This document shows, piece by piece, positions 1 through 8,512 of a DNA stretch of 50,830 nt (positions within the stretch are counted from its first letter, which is position 1; each line of letters begins with the position of its first letter). Source of the DNA: JALQTD01 sp964390365 (GTDB lineage: Bacteria > Bacteroidota > Bacteroidia > Flavobacteriales_D > Sanyastnellaceae); NCBI GenBank assembly GCA_964390365.1, contig CAYMHW010000005.1, positions 1 to 50,830 of the forward strand, given 5' to 3'. Both the position numbers and the translations under genes were made by a program. A model generated the notes under the pieces. That model saw only the letters and a list, made by a program, of their open reading frames with translations. It searched no databases and was not told the origin of the DNA.

Positions 1-311
1 TCGGCGGCGTCGATGAGGATTTGGTCCGAGGGCAACTTGATTTCCAAGCGATTCGACGGCTCATTCACCACCAATTCCTGGGTCATGTAGCCGATGAAGC
101 TGACCTGCAACGTCGTGGGCAACGAGGGCACCTGAATGAGGAACTGGCCATCGAAATCCGTGGTCACCCCGGTCGTTGTCCCCTTCACCACCACGTTCGC
201 GGAAAACACCGGATCGCCGAGGTCCGCATCCAACACGCGTCCGCGCAACGTCACTTGGGCCGAGGCGCTCCAAGCGAGCACCAGGCCGAGGGCCAACAGT
301 AGAGTTCTCAT
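1..311 (-). CDS. Secreted protein with N-terminal CarboxypepD_reg-like domain, probably TonB-dependent receptor (3' end outside window)
   Basis: Only the first ~103 codons are present; the gene runs off the left edge. Translating the minus strand from the ATG at 311-309 gives a signal peptide (MRTLLLALGLVLAWSASAQ) and then a beta-sandwich carrying the hallmarks of the CarboxypepD_reg-like domain: GRVLDAD, NVVVKGTTTG, TDFDGQF and FIGYMTQE. In Bacteroidota this domain normally precedes the plug of SusC/RagA or other TonB-dependent outer-membrane receptors, which import oligomers, siderophores or peptides. The receptor assignment is inference, because plug and barrel are not visible; DUF5686-type proteins share this N-terminus. 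The start follows from the signal peptide; the longer frames in the track here are other-frame shadows. Confidence 0.75.
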   Translation of the reverse strand, partial: MRTLLLALGLVLAWSASAQVTLRGRVLDADLGDPVFSANVVVKGTTTGVTTDFDGQFLIQVPSLPTTLQVSFIGYMTQELVVNEPSNRLEIKLPSDQILIDAA

Positions 312-386
312 GCAAATGGGGGTTGATTCCAACGCCCAAATAACACGAAAAATGAGCAAACGCAGGCGGATTCGCCCTTGTATTTT

Positions 387-611
387 TTACACGGCCGCGT
401 GGAGGGTGATGCGGATTTGGCCCGCCAACTCGACCACGTCACCGGCGCGCAACTTGCGGCGCTTGCGGTCCTCGGGCTCGCCGTTGACCGTCACGAGCCC
501 TTCCTCCACGGCCTGCTTCGCCTCGCCTCCAGTGGCGGCGTTCCCCGTGGCTTTGAGCAGCTGCAGCAAGTCGATGTACTCGGTGCGCAATTCGAAGTGC
601 TCCTCTTGCAT
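387..611 (-). CDS. S4-domain RNA-binding protein
   Basis: 74-residue protein that is essentially a single S4 domain (start MQEEHFELRT; core GEAKQAVEEG, VTVNGEPEDR, RRKLRAGDVVEL). Small stand-alone S4 proteins of the YaaA/RlbA type bind structured RNA, often on the ribosome; the specific target here is unknown. The ATG at 611-609 shares one base with the TGA of the upstream dehydrogenase gene (TGATG), which implies translational coupling to it. The functional link to a keto-acid dehydrogenase is not obvious. The much longer frame continuing upstream to 1442 lies antiparallel within the dehydrogenase and is arginine- and histidine-rich nonsense, so the short start is preferred. Confidence 0.85.
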   Translation of the reverse strand: MQEEHFELRTEYIDLLQLLKATGNAATGGEAKQAVEEGLVTVNGEPEDRKRRKLRAGDVVELAGQIRITLHAAV

Positions 612-2992
612 CACAGGGCAGGGAATCGCTGGGGTTCCGCTTCGTGCAGCAGGTTCCAGGCGGTTTCGTAAATGTCCTCGACGCTGGGCTTGCTGAAGTA
701 GTCGCCGTCTGAGCCGTAGGGCGGCAGGTGGGGCTGCGCGCTGAGCACGGTGGGTTCGCTGTCCAAATGCTTGAATGCCCCTTGCTTCATGATGCCGTCC
801 AAAATGAAGGCGGAAGCCCCGCCGGGCACGTCCTCGTCGACGATGAGCAGGCGGTTCGTCTTGGCGAGGCTGCTCAGGCAGGTGGCGTTGAGGTCGAACG
901 GGAGGAGCGTTTGGAGGTCGATGAGCTCGACTTCGGCGCCGTGCTCGGCGAGCCGCTCCGCCGCGCGGGCCGCGAGGTTGAAGGTCGAGCCGTAGCTGAC
1001 CAGCGTGAGGTCCTTTCCGGTGCGGACGACCTCGGGGATGCCGAGGGCGACGCGGTAGTCGCCGGGGTTCGCGGGCATGCGCTCTTTGCTGCGGTAGCCG
1101 TTGAGGCACTCGATGACGAGGGCGGGTTCTTCGGCTTCGAGGAGCGTGTTGTACATCCCGGCCGCTTGGGTCATGTTGCGGGGGACGCAAATGTGCATGC
1201 CGCGGAGCGAGCCGAGCAGCGCACCCATCGGGGAGCCGCTGTGCCAAATGCCTTCGAGCCGGTGGCCGCGGGTGCGGATGATGACGGGCGCTTTTTGGCC
1301 GCCGGCGCTGCGGTAGCGGACGGTGGCTGCGTCGTCCCGGAGGATTTGGAGCGCGTAGTAGATGTAGTCGAGGTACTGGATTTCCGCGATGGGTCGGAAG
1401 CCGCGCATGGCCAAACCGATGCCCTGCCCAGCAATCGTGCACTCCCGGATTCCGGTGTCGGTGACGCGGTCTTCGCCGAAGCGGGCCTGCATGCCCTCCA
1501 TGACCTGGTTGACCCCGCCGATTCCGCCCGTATCCTCCCCGAAGGTCAGGACCTCGGGCCGCCGTTCAAAGACCACCTCGAAGTTCCGCTGCAGGACCTG
1601 CCGGCCGTCCACGAGGGGCGCATCGTCGTCGTACTGGGCCGCCACCGGCGCCACCTCGAGCGCGCTGTCGTACCCGGTGCTGTAGAGCTCCGAGCTGTAC
1701 CGCTCCCGGTTCACCGCCGTTTCGCGCTTCACCCACGCCGCCAAAGCCGCGCGCGCCGGCGAGTGCGTCCCCGCCGTCTGCGCGAGGGCCTGCCGGGCCG
1801 CGGCGTGCAGTTGGGCGCGAATGGGCGCCGGATCGGCCGCCAAATCGGTCGCGGCGTCGGGGCCGAGCAGGGCTTGGATTTGGCCTACCACCTCGTCGCG
1901 CTCCGCCAAAATCGGCGCCTGAAACGCCGCCCACGCCTCCTTCTGCTCCGCGCGAACCGCCTGCTTCGCGTCCTTCGCAATCTCCTCCAACTCCGCCTCC
2001 GTCGCCGCTCCCTCCAACGCGATGAACCGCCCAAACTGCCGAATGCAATCGTACTCCTTCGCCCACGCCATCCGCTCGGCCGATTTGTACCGCTCGTGCG
2101 AACCCGAGGTGCTGTGGCCCTGCGGCTGCGTCATGTCTTCCACGTGCACCAGCACGGGCACCTGCTCCTCCCGACACCGAGCGGCCGCCTCCTCGTACGT
2201 CGCCACCAAGGCCGGGTAATCCCACCCCTTCACACGGTAGATGTACATGCCGTTCGTCCCGTCGCTGATCTCCATCCCACTGAGCGCGTCGGAAATGGAC
2301 GATTTCGTCGTTTGGTACGACTTCGGGACGCTGATGCCGTAGCCGTCATCCCAAACGTTCATGAGCAACGGAACGCCCAGCACACACGCAGCGTTCATCG
2401 TTTCCCAAAACGGCCCTTCCGAAGTCGAAGCGTCGCCGATGGTGCCCACCGCGATTTCTCTTCCACCCCGCGTGAAGCCCGGCCTTGCTGCCTCGGGGAG
2501 GCGCTTGTACAGTTTCGACGCCTGTGCGAGGCCGAGCAGTCGGGGCATTTGTCCCGCCGTGGGGCTGATGTCGGCGGAGACGTTGACCTGTTGGGTTTGG
2601 TCGAGCCAGCGACCCGCGTCGTCGAGGAAGCGGGTGGCGAAGTGGCCGCCCATTTGGCGTCCGCGGCTCGAAGGTTCGTTCGCGCGGTCCGTGTCCGCGT
2701 AAAGCGCCGCGAAGTACTCCTTGACGCTGATGAGGTCGAGCGCCATCAGCAGGGTTTGGTCGCGGTAGTAGCCGGAACGCCAGTCGCCGGGCTCCATGAC
2801 CTTCGCGAGGGCGATTTGCGCGAGTTCCTTGCCGTCGCCGAAGATGCCAAATTTCGCCTTGCCCGTGAGCACCTCTTTCCGTCCGAGCAGCGAGGTTTCT
2901 CGGCTGATGCAGGCCAAACGGTAATCCGCCAGCAACAACTCGCGGAAGTCCTGTTCCCGAAGTTCCGGGCGGGGAGAAACGGCTTCTTTCAT
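611..2992 (-). CDS. Fused 2-oxoacid dehydrogenase E1 (alpha+beta subunits), branched-chain/pyruvate type
   Basis: 793 residues. The N-terminal ~380 residues are an E1 alpha unit with the thiamine-diphosphate site starting GDASTSEG (186-193) and closing near N212 (MNVWDDGYG). A linker near 380-455 leads into an E1 beta unit (VDGRQVLQRN, FGEDTGGIGG, EIQYLDYIYYALQ). E1 decarboxylates a 2-oxoacid and passes the acyl group to lipoyl-E2; lpdA at 5653 could be the E3. Single-chain alpha-beta E1 proteins are common in Bacteroidota, usually annotated as dehydrogenase E1 component or 2-oxoisovalerate dehydrogenase. The exact substrate (pyruvate or branched-chain 2-oxoacid) cannot be told from the sequence. 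No E2 gene is in the window. The gene overlaps the S4 gene by one base. Confidence 0.93.
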   Translation of the reverse strand: MKEAVSPRPELREQDFRELLLADYRLACISRETSLLGRKEVLTGKAKFGIFGDGKELAQIALAKVMEPGDWRSGYYRDQTLLMALDLISVKEYFAALYADTDRANEPSSRGRQMGGHFATRFLDDAGRWLDQTQQVNVSADISPTAGQMPRLLGLAQASKLYKRLPEAARPGFTRGGREIAVGTIGDASTSEGPFWETMNAACVLGVPLLMNVWDDGYGISVPKSYQTTKSSISDALSGMEISDGTNGMYIYRVKGWDYPALVATYEEAAARCREEQVPVLVHVEDMTQPQGHSTSGSHERYKSAERMAWAKEYDCIRQFGRFIALEGAATEAELEEIAKDAKQAVRAEQKEAWAAFQAPILAERDEVVGQIQALLGPDAATDLAADPAPIRAQLHAAARQALAQTAGTHSPARAALAAWVKRETAVNRERYSSELYSTGYDSALEVAPVAAQYDDDAPLVDGRQVLQRNFEVVFERRPEVLTFGEDTGGIGGVNQVMEGMQARFGEDRVTDTGIRECTIAGQGIGLAMRGFRPIAEIQYLDYIYYALQILRDDAATVRYRSAGGQKAPVIIRTRGHRLEGIWHSGSPMGALLGSLRGMHICVPRNMTQAAGMYNTLLEAEEPALVIECLNGYRSKERMPANPGDYRVALGIPEVVRTGKDLTLVSYGSTFNLAARAAERLAEHGAEVELIDLQTLLPFDLNATCLSSLAKTNRLLIVDEDVPGGASAFILDGIMKQGAFKHLDSEPTVLSAQPHLPPYGSDGDYFSKPSVEDIYETAWNLLHEAEPQRFPAL

Positions 2993-3036
2993 GACGCGAA
3001 TTTAAGGCGATTTCCCCCCTCGAAACGGGGTGCCCG

Positions 3037-3948
3037 TCAACCGCGTGCAGCGAGGGCAACGGCGAGCCCTCCTGCGAGGCGGGCATTGTTCCGTGCGAGC
3101 GCAACGTTGGCGTCGAGGCTCGCGCCATCGGTCCGCCGGACGATTTCAGCCAGCAGGAACGGCGTGAGGTCGCGCCCGCCAATCCCGGCCGCCTCCGCGG
3201 CCTGCAGCGCGGCTTGCGTGGCGGCCTCGACCGGTGCGGCTGCGGCCGCAGCATCCGTCGGAATGGGGTTCGCGATGAGCGCGCCGGTGTCGAGTCCCAG
3301 CTCCCACTGGGCCGCGAGGCGCGCCGCGAGGTCGTCGAGCGCGTCGGCCCGGTGCACGAGCCGCAGCCCGCTCGACGGCGTGAAGAAGGCCGGAAATTCG
3401 TCGGTGCGCCAACCGATGACGGGGACGCCGAGGGTTTCCAGCGCTTCGAGGGTGCGTGGAAGGTCGAGGATGGACTTGGCGCCCGCGGAAACGACCGCAA
3501 CGGGGCTCACGGCCAGCTCTTGGAGGTCGGCGGACACGTCGCCGGTGAGTTCGACGCCGCGGTGCACCCCGCCGATGCCGCCGGTGGCGAAGACGCGGAT
3601 GCCGGCAAGGCGGGCGCCGATGAGGGTGCCGCTGACGGTGGTCGCGCCGAGGCCGTTGCCTGCAAGGGCGGTACCGAGGTCGCGGCGGGAGACCTTCGCC
3701 ACGCCGGGTTCGGTGGCAAGGCGCTCGAGGAGGGTGGCGTCGCAGCCGATTTGGAGGCGGCCGTCGGCCACGGCGATGACGGCGGGGACGGCGCCGGCGG
3801 CGCGCACGTCGTCCTCGAGGGCGCGGGCCGTTTCGAGGTTGCGCGGATGCGGCATGCCGTGCGCGATGATCGTGCTCTCGAGGGCCACGACCGGGCGGCC
3901 CGTGCTCAGTGCGTCGCGGACTTCTTCGTGCAGTTGGAGGCGGTTCAT
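3037..3948 (-). CDS. psuG: Pseudouridine-5'-phosphate glycosidase
   Basis: 303 residues, the usual PsuG length. The enzyme reversibly splits pseudouridine 5'-phosphate into uracil and ribose 5-phosphate, completing catabolism of pseudouridine from RNA turnover. Visible family motifs: VALESTIIAHGMPHPRN with E24 (counterpart of the catalytic Glu), VSRRDLG, TVSGTLIGARLAGI, FATGGIGGVHRG, and VVSAGAKSILDLPRTLE, which holds the conserved Lys. The partner kinase psuK is not in the window. Its ATG (3948-3946) overlaps the obg stop codon by four bases (ATGA), so it is translated as the distal gene of an adk-obg-psuG unit, an unusual pairing. Confidence 0.95.
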   Translation of the reverse strand: MNRLQLHEEVRDALSTGRPVVALESTIIAHGMPHPRNLETARALEDDVRAAGAVPAVIAVADGRLQIGCDATLLERLATEPGVAKVSRRDLGTALAGNGLGATTVSGTLIGARLAGIRVFATGGIGGVHRGVELTGDVSADLQELAVSPVAVVSAGAKSILDLPRTLEALETLGVPVIGWRTDEFPAFFTPSSGLRLVHRADALDDLAARLAAQWELGLDTGALIANPIPTDAAAAAAPVEAATQAALQAAEAAGIGGRDLTPFLLAEIVRRTDGASLDANVALARNNARLAGGLAVALAARG

Positions 3949-4949
3949 GGGCGGAGGGGGTCGGACTGGATGGCGTTCCAGATTTGGTCTTTCAAGGCAT
4001 CCAACCCTTGCTGGGCCACGCTTGAGAAGAAAATCGGGTTGAGGCCTTCCAGCTCCTCGGCCACCGCCGCGCGCAACTCGTCGTCGAGCAAATCGCCCTT
4101 CGACACCGCGAGGATGCGCTGCTTGTCCAACAACTCGGGATTGTACTTCTCCAGCTCGTGCAGGAGCGTCTCGTAATCGGCGCGGATGTCCATGCTGTCG
4201 GCCGGCACAAGGAACAGCAACACGGGGTTGCGCTCGATGTGGCGGAGGAACCGGAGGCCGAGCCCCTTCCCTTCCGCGGCGCCTTCGATGATGCCGGGAA
4301 TGTCGGCTACCACGAAGGAGCGGCTGTCGCGGTAAGAGACCATGCCGAGGTTCGGGCGCAAGGTGGTGAACGGGTAGTCCGCAATTTCAGGTTTCGCGGC
4401 GGAAATCACGCTGAGCAGGGTGGACTTGCCCGCGTTGGGGAAGCCGACGAGGCCCACGTCCGCGAGCAGCTTGAGTTCGAGGATTTTCCATTCTTCGAGC
4501 CCTTCTTCGCCGGGTTGCGCGTAGCGCGGGGTTTGGTGCGTGGAACTCTTGAAGTGGTCATTGCCCAAACCGCCTCGCCCGCCTTTCGTCAAGATGACCT
4601 CCTGCCCATCCTCGGTGATCTCCACCTGGACTTCGCCGGTTTCGGCGTCCTTGACGACCGTGCCGAGCGGCACATCGATGATGACGTCCGCGCCGTCGGC
4701 GCCGTGCTTGTGGTTTCCGGTGCCGCATTCACCGGGCTTGGCGATGACGTGGCGCTGGTATTTGAGGTGCAGGAGCGTCCAGTGGTTGCGGCTTCCGCGC
4801 GCGATGACGTGGCCACCGCGGCCGCCATCGCCCCCATCCGGACCGCCCTTTGCCGTCGTGCGGTTCCGCATGAAGTGTGCGGATCCCGCACCTCCGTGGC
4901 CGGAACGACAACAAATCTTTACGTAGTCGACGAAGTTCTCGCTGGCCAT
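3945..4949 (-). CDS. obg: Obg/CgtA ribosome-associated GTPase
   Basis: 334 residues. The N-terminal Obg fold is glycine-rich (VDYVKICCRSGHGG, GGPDGGDGGRGG, TKGGRGGLGN). It is followed by a GTPase domain with G1 GFPNAGKST, switch motif ADYPFTTL, G3 DIPGIIEGA and a Lys/Asp G4-like motif AVSKGDL (in place of the usual NKxD). It acts in 50S assembly and the stringent response. No Obg C-terminal (OCT) extension is present, as in many Bacteroidota. The start is ATG 4949-4947 (MASENFVDYV), the canonical N-terminus; the open frame upstream to 5606 runs antisense through adk. It lies 8 bases after adk and overlaps psuG by four bases. Confidence 0.96.
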   Translation of the reverse strand: MASENFVDYVKICCRSGHGGAGSAHFMRNRTTAKGGPDGGDGGRGGHVIARGSRNHWTLLHLKYQRHVIAKPGECGTGNHKHGADGADVIIDVPLGTVVKDAETGEVQVEITEDGQEVILTKGGRGGLGNDHFKSSTHQTPRYAQPGEEGLEEWKILELKLLADVGLVGFPNAGKSTLLSVISAAKPEIADYPFTTLRPNLGMVSYRDSRSFVVADIPGIIEGAAEGKGLGLRFLRHIERNPVLLFLVPADSMDIRADYETLLHELEKYNPELLDKQRILAVSKGDLLDDELRAAVAEELEGLNPIFFSSVAQQGLDALKDQIWNAIQSDPLRP

Positions 4950-4957
4950 GTGCGCGC

Positions 4958-5530
4958 TTAAAGGGAGTCGATCGCCGAACGCAACCGCTCGGTGATGTCG
5001 TCGAGGGAGCCCACCCCGTTGATGGCGTGGAGCTTGCCTTGACCGGCGTAGTGCTCGGCCACGGGGGCGGTTTCCGCGTGGTAAACGTCGATGCGCTTTT
5101 GGACCACGGCGGGATCGGCGTCGTCCGGACGGCCACTGGTTTCCGCCCGTTTCGTCAAGCGCGCCTTCAACTCGTCCTCCGGCACTTCGAGGGACAGCAT
5201 GCCGGAAATCGGCGTGCCGCGGCCTTCGAGGAAGGTGTCGAGCGCGGCCGCTTGGGCCGTGGTGCGCGGGAAGCCGTCGAAGATGAAGCCCTTCGCGTCC
5301 GGATGCTTGTTCACCTCCGCTTCGAGCATGTTGATGGTCACGTCGTCCGGGACGAGTTGGCCTTGATTCATGTAGGATTGAGCGAGTTGGCCCAAATCGG
5401 TTTGGCCCTTGATGTTCGCCCGGAAAATGTCCCCCGTGCTCAGGTGCACCAGCGCATACGCCTCCACCAAAAACGCGCTCTGCGTGCCTTTCCCAGCCCC
5501 TGGAGGCCCAAACAATACCAAATTCAGCAT
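4958..5530 (-). CDS. adk: Adenylate kinase
   Basis: 190 residues. Interconverts ATP + AMP and 2 ADP. P-loop GPPGAGKGTQ at residues 8-17; AMP-binding STGD and GFPRT motifs; a short LID around residues 125-140 without zinc cysteines, so this is the short bacterial form (~190 residues). It begins 13 bases after a TAA-free leader with a -7 element TACATTTG at 5585-5578 and is divergent from lpdA. It heads the adk-obg-psuG cluster. Confidence 0.97.
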   Translation of the reverse strand: MLNLVLFGPPGAGKGTQSAFLVEAYALVHLSTGDIFRANIKGQTDLGQLAQSYMNQGQLVPDDVTINMLEAEVNKHPDAKGFIFDGFPRTTAQAAALDTFLEGRGTPISGMLSLEVPEDELKARLTKRAETSGRPDDADPAVVQKRIDVYHAETAPVAEHYAGQGKLHAINGVGSLDDITERLRSAIDSL

Positions 5531-5577
5531 CCTTCGAAAATTGTGCGCCCGCGGCGCGATTCACCCACAAAGGTCGG

Positions 5578-5585
5578 CAAATGTA
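5578..5585 (-). promoter_or_regulatory. -7 promoter element for adk
   Basis: Minus-strand TACATTTG matches the Bacteroidota sigma-A -7 consensus TAnnTTTG. It lies about 48 bases upstream of the adk ATG. No TTG at the ideal -33 spacing was found, so only half the promoter is supported. Confidence 0.55.
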
Positions 5586-5626
5586 CGGACTCCCAAAGTG
5601 ACCCACGCCGCTCCCCTCGCTTGCTG

Positions 5627-5634
5627 TAACTTTG
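5627..5634 (+). promoter_or_regulatory. -7 promoter element for lpdA
   Basis: TAACTTTG matches TAnnTTTG, 18 bases upstream of the lpdA ATG at 5653. This also argues against the earlier in-frame non-ATG start at 5632, which would fall inside the promoter. Confidence 0.55.
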
Positions 5635-5652
5635 CGGCGAAATTCCTCACCG

Positions 5653-7041
5653 ATGAAATACGACGTTGTTGTTCTCGGCAGCGGGCCCGGCGGTTACGTG
5701 ACCGCGATCCGCGCCAGCCAATTGGGACTGAAAACTGCAGTCATCGAGCGCGAAGCCCTCGGCGGCATTTGCCTCAACTGGGGTTGCATCCCCACGAAAG
5801 CGCTGCTCAAGAGCGCAAACGTGTTCGACTACATCAACCACGCGTCCGACTACGGCATCAACGTGGCCGCACCGGAAGCCGACTTCGGCGGCATGGTGAA
5901 GCGCAGCCGCGGCGTGGCTGAGGGCATGTCGCAAGGTGTCCAGTTCCTGATGAAGAAGAACAAAATCGACGTCATCATGGGCAACGGCACCCTGAAGCCC
6001 GGCAAGCAAGTCCACGTGGTGGCGGCCGACGGTTCCGAACAAACCGTTTCCGCCGATCACATCATCATCGCCACGGGCGCCCGCTCGCGCCACCTGCCGA
6101 GCATGCCCCAAGACGGCAAGCGCATCATCGGCTACCGGGAGGCCATGACTTTGGCGGAGCAGCCGAAGCGCATGGTGGTCGTCGGAAGCGGCGCCATCGG
6201 CGTGGAGTTCGCCTACTTCTACAACGCCATCGGCACGGAGGTCACGGTCGTGGAGTACATGGACCGCATCACCCCCGTGGAGGACGCAGAAGTGAGCAAG
6301 CAGCTCGAGCGCTCGCTCAAGAAGCAAGGCATCGCGATCATGACTTCGGCGGAAGTGACCGGCGTGGACACGTCAGGCGCGGAGAACGTGGTGACCGTGA
6401 AGACGAAGAAAGGAGAAAGCCAAATCGCATGCGACGTCGTCCTCAGCGCGGCCGGCGTGGTGGCGAACATCGAAGGCATCGGCCTCGAAGACGTGGGCAT
6501 CGTGACGGACAAGGGCAAGATCATCGTGGACGATTATTACGCGACGAACATTCCCGGCTACTACGCGATCGGGGATTGCGTGCCGGGACCGGCTTTGGCC
6601 CACGTGGCTTCCGCTGAAGGCATCACCTGCGTGGAGAAAATCGCGGGCCACCACCCGGAGCCCATCGACTACGGCAACATCCCCGGCTGCACCTACTGCT
6701 TCCCTGAAGTGGCGAGCGTGGGCATGACGGAAGAAGCCGCGAAAGCCGCGGGCCACGAAATCAAGGTCGGCAAGTTCCCGTTCAGCGCCTCCGGCAAGGC
6801 GAGTGCGGCGGGCCACAAGGACGGCTTCGTCAAGCTCATCTTCGACGCGAAGTACGGCGAGTTGCTCGGCGGCCACATGATCGGGGCGAACGTCACCGAA
6901 ATGATTGCGGAACTCGTGGCCGTTCGGAAACTCGAAACCACGGGACACGAGCTCATCAAGACCGTCCACCCGCACCCGACGCTGAGCGAGGCGGTGATGG
7001 AAGCGGCGGCCGCAGCGTACGACGAGGTCATCCACCTCTGA
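5653..7041 (+). CDS. lpdA: Dihydrolipoyl dehydrogenase (E3)
   Basis: 462 residues. A flavoprotein that reoxidises dihydrolipoamide of 2-oxoacid dehydrogenase complexes and the glycine cleavage system, using NAD+. FAD-binding GSGPGGY near the N-terminus, redox-active disulfide in GGICLNWGCIP (CX4C), NAD-binding GSGAIGVEFAY, second FAD motif AIGDCVPGPALAHVA, and the C-terminal dimerisation domain with catalytic His-Glu in TVHPHPTLSE. The start at 5653 gives the canonical MKYDVVVLGSGPGG; the longer track start at 5632 would put RRNSSP ahead of it and overlaps the promoter. It is followed by a strong terminator. Confidence 0.97.
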   Translation: MKYDVVVLGSGPGGYVTAIRASQLGLKTAVIEREALGGICLNWGCIPTKALLKSANVFDYINHASDYGINVAAPEADFGGMVKRSRGVAEGMSQGVQFLMKKNKIDVIMGNGTLKPGKQVHVVAADGSEQTVSADHIIIATGARSRHLPSMPQDGKRIIGYREAMTLAEQPKRMVVVGSGAIGVEFAYFYNAIGTEVTVVEYMDRITPVEDAEVSKQLERSLKKQGIAIMTSAEVTGVDTSGAENVVTVKTKKGESQIACDVVLSAAGVVANIEGIGLEDVGIVTDKGKIIVDDYYATNIPGYYAIGDCVPGPALAHVASAEGITCVEKIAGHHPEPIDYGNIPGCTYCFPEVASVGMTEEAAKAAGHEIKVGKFPFSASGKASAAGHKDGFVKLIFDAKYGELLGGHMIGANVTEMIAELVAVRKLETTGHELIKTVHPHPTLSEAVMEAAAAAYDEVIHL

Positions 7042-7054
7042 CCCTTCGATTGAA

Positions 7055-7099
7055 AAAGCGCCCCGTTGAGTCGTTCGACTTGGCGGGGCGCTTTCTTTT
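7055..7099 (+). terminator. Rho-independent terminator after lpdA
   Basis: Stem AAAGCGCCCCG (7055-7065) pairs with CGGGGCGCTTT (7084-7094). The stem continues inward through wobble pairs to a GTTC loop at 7073-7076, and a T-rich tail (TTTCTTTT) follows. It begins 14 bases after the lpdA stop. Confidence 0.9.
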
Positions 7100-7117
7100 G
7101 CCCAACTTTACCACCTG

Positions 7118-8512
7118 ATGATGAAGAACTTCGCCTCCCTTGCGGTTGCTGCCCTGTTGGCGGGAACGGCGACCGCCCAATACCTTGAAATCGGCAACCG
7201 CTCCTTGAGCGAAGTGGAAAGCCTCGCTGCCGCCTATGGTCTGCCCTCGGCGCTGTTCAACCCGGTTTCCGGGGTGCAGGCGTACCGGCTCACTTACCCC
7301 ATGCCCTTCGGCGACGATACGATTTCCGTAAGCGGGGCCGTGTTCGTTCCGACGGATCTCGCCGCCAACTGTGCGAATCCCGTGCACCTCTACGCGCACG
7401 GAACCGTCTTCGAACGCGAGAACACCCCGTCGTTTTTGAATTACGAAGGCGAACTCGGGTTCCTGATGGCGGGGTTGGGCTTCACGGTGCTCATGCCGGA
7501 TTACGTGGGGTTGGGGACGGATGACCAGCACCTGCATCCTTACGTGCACGCGGCGAGCGAAGCGGATGCCGGCGTGTTCATGTTGGACGCGTTGTTCGAT
7601 GAATCGGGCATGAGCGTGGGGCAGCATGATGCAAGCCAAATCTTCCTCTCCGGCTACTCACAAGGCGGTCATGCCGCCGCCGCAATCCACCGCAAACTCG
7701 AAGCCGAACGCCCGCAGTACACGGTTGTCGCGGCCGCGCCCGGATCCGGTCCGTACGACATCTCGGGGACGCAATTCCCCTGGACGTTTGCGGACGTGAG
7801 TTATTCGAACCCGGCGTATTTGGCCTACGTGGCGCTCGCCTGGCAAAGCGTCTACGGCAACCTCTACACGGACCTGAGCGAGTACTTCCTCGAGCCTTAC
7901 GCGAGCGAACTGCCCGGGCTGTTTGATGGCATGACTTCGGGCACGGAAATCAACGCGGCCCTTCCCGTCCTGACCGACGACTTCGCGCAGCCGAATTTAT
8001 TGAGCACGCTGCTCGAACCGGGCAATCCGTTCTTGGTGGCAGCGGAGGACAACAACGTTCATGACTGGGCGCCTCAGGCCGCGACGCGCTTGTACTACTG
8101 CACGGAAGACGAACAGGTCTACTACGAAAACGCCTTGGTCGCGGAGGCGGCCATGCAAGCGGCGGGAGCCCCTGACGTCACGGCCATCAACCTTGGAGCC
8201 TACGACCACAGCGGATGTGCGGGGCAGGCCATTTTCGGGGCTGCGCTTTGGTTCAGCCAGCTGGCGACGGTTTGCGAACTCTGGAGCGTGGCCGATGCCG
8301 AGGCGGCGGACGGTCAATTCGCCCCCAACCCGGCGGCGGATGCGGTGCAGTGGACGCGCTTGGGCCCCGCCGATGCGTGGCAGGCCTTCGGTCCCAGCGG
8401 CCGCATGGTGGCAGAAGGCCAAGGCCCGATCATCGAGGTGACGGCTTGGCCCGCGGGGGTGTACGTGGTGCGTTCAGGGGAAGCAGCGCAGCGGTTGGTG
8501 GTCCGCCACTGA
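7118..8512 (+). CDS. Secreted lipase-like alpha/beta hydrolase with T9SS type A sorting tail
   Basis: 464 residues. A signal peptide (MMKNFASLAVAALLAGTATA) is followed by an alpha/beta hydrolase resembling secretory lipases (LIP family): YAHGT, DYVGLGTDD, nucleophile elbow GYSQGG with Ser181, and a late His in GAYDHSGC. The C-terminal ~75 residues (APNPAAD..., AWPAGVYVVRSG, RLVVRH) form a type A T9SS sorting domain, so the enzyme should cross the outer membrane through the type IX system and be anchored or released. Esterase/lipase activity is family inference and the substrate is unknown. The start could be either of two adjacent Met codons. It abuts the convergent gene at 8513 with no spacer. 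Confidence 0.85.
   Translation: MMKNFASLAVAALLAGTATAQYLEIGNRSLSEVESLAAAYGLPSALFNPVSGVQAYRLTYPMPFGDDTISVSGAVFVPTDLAANCANPVHLYAHGTVFERENTPSFLNYEGELGFLMAGLGFTVLMPDYVGLGTDDQHLHPYVHAASEADAGVFMLDALFDESGMSVGQHDASQIFLSGYSQGGHAAAAIHRKLEAERPQYTVVAAAPGSGPYDISGTQFPWTFADVSYSNPAYLAYVALAWQSVYGNLYTDLSEYFLEPYASELPGLFDGMTSGTEINAALPVLTDDFAQPNLLSTLLEPGNPFLVAAEDNNVHDWAPQAATRLYYCTEDEQVYYENALVAEAAMQAAGAPDVTAINLGAYDHSGCAGQAIFGAALWFSQLATVCELWSVADAEAADGQFAPNPAADAVQWTRLGPADAWQAFGPSGRMVAEGQGPIIEVTAWPAGVYVVRSGEAAQRLVVRH

Noticed and set aside
312..386. Hairpin GGCG-GATT-CGCC with a later T-run
   Set aside because: Only a 4-bp stem and the run is 6 bases away; both flanking genes are on the other strand.
2993..3036. Possible terminator between psuG and E1 genes (CCCC/GGGG stem)
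   Set aside because: Short stem and no T-run on either strand.
728..4042. Very long plus-strand open frame opposite the E1 and psuG genes
   Set aside because: Antisense shadow produced by high GC; the product is Arg/Gly/His-rich with no domain, and both opposite genes have clear families.
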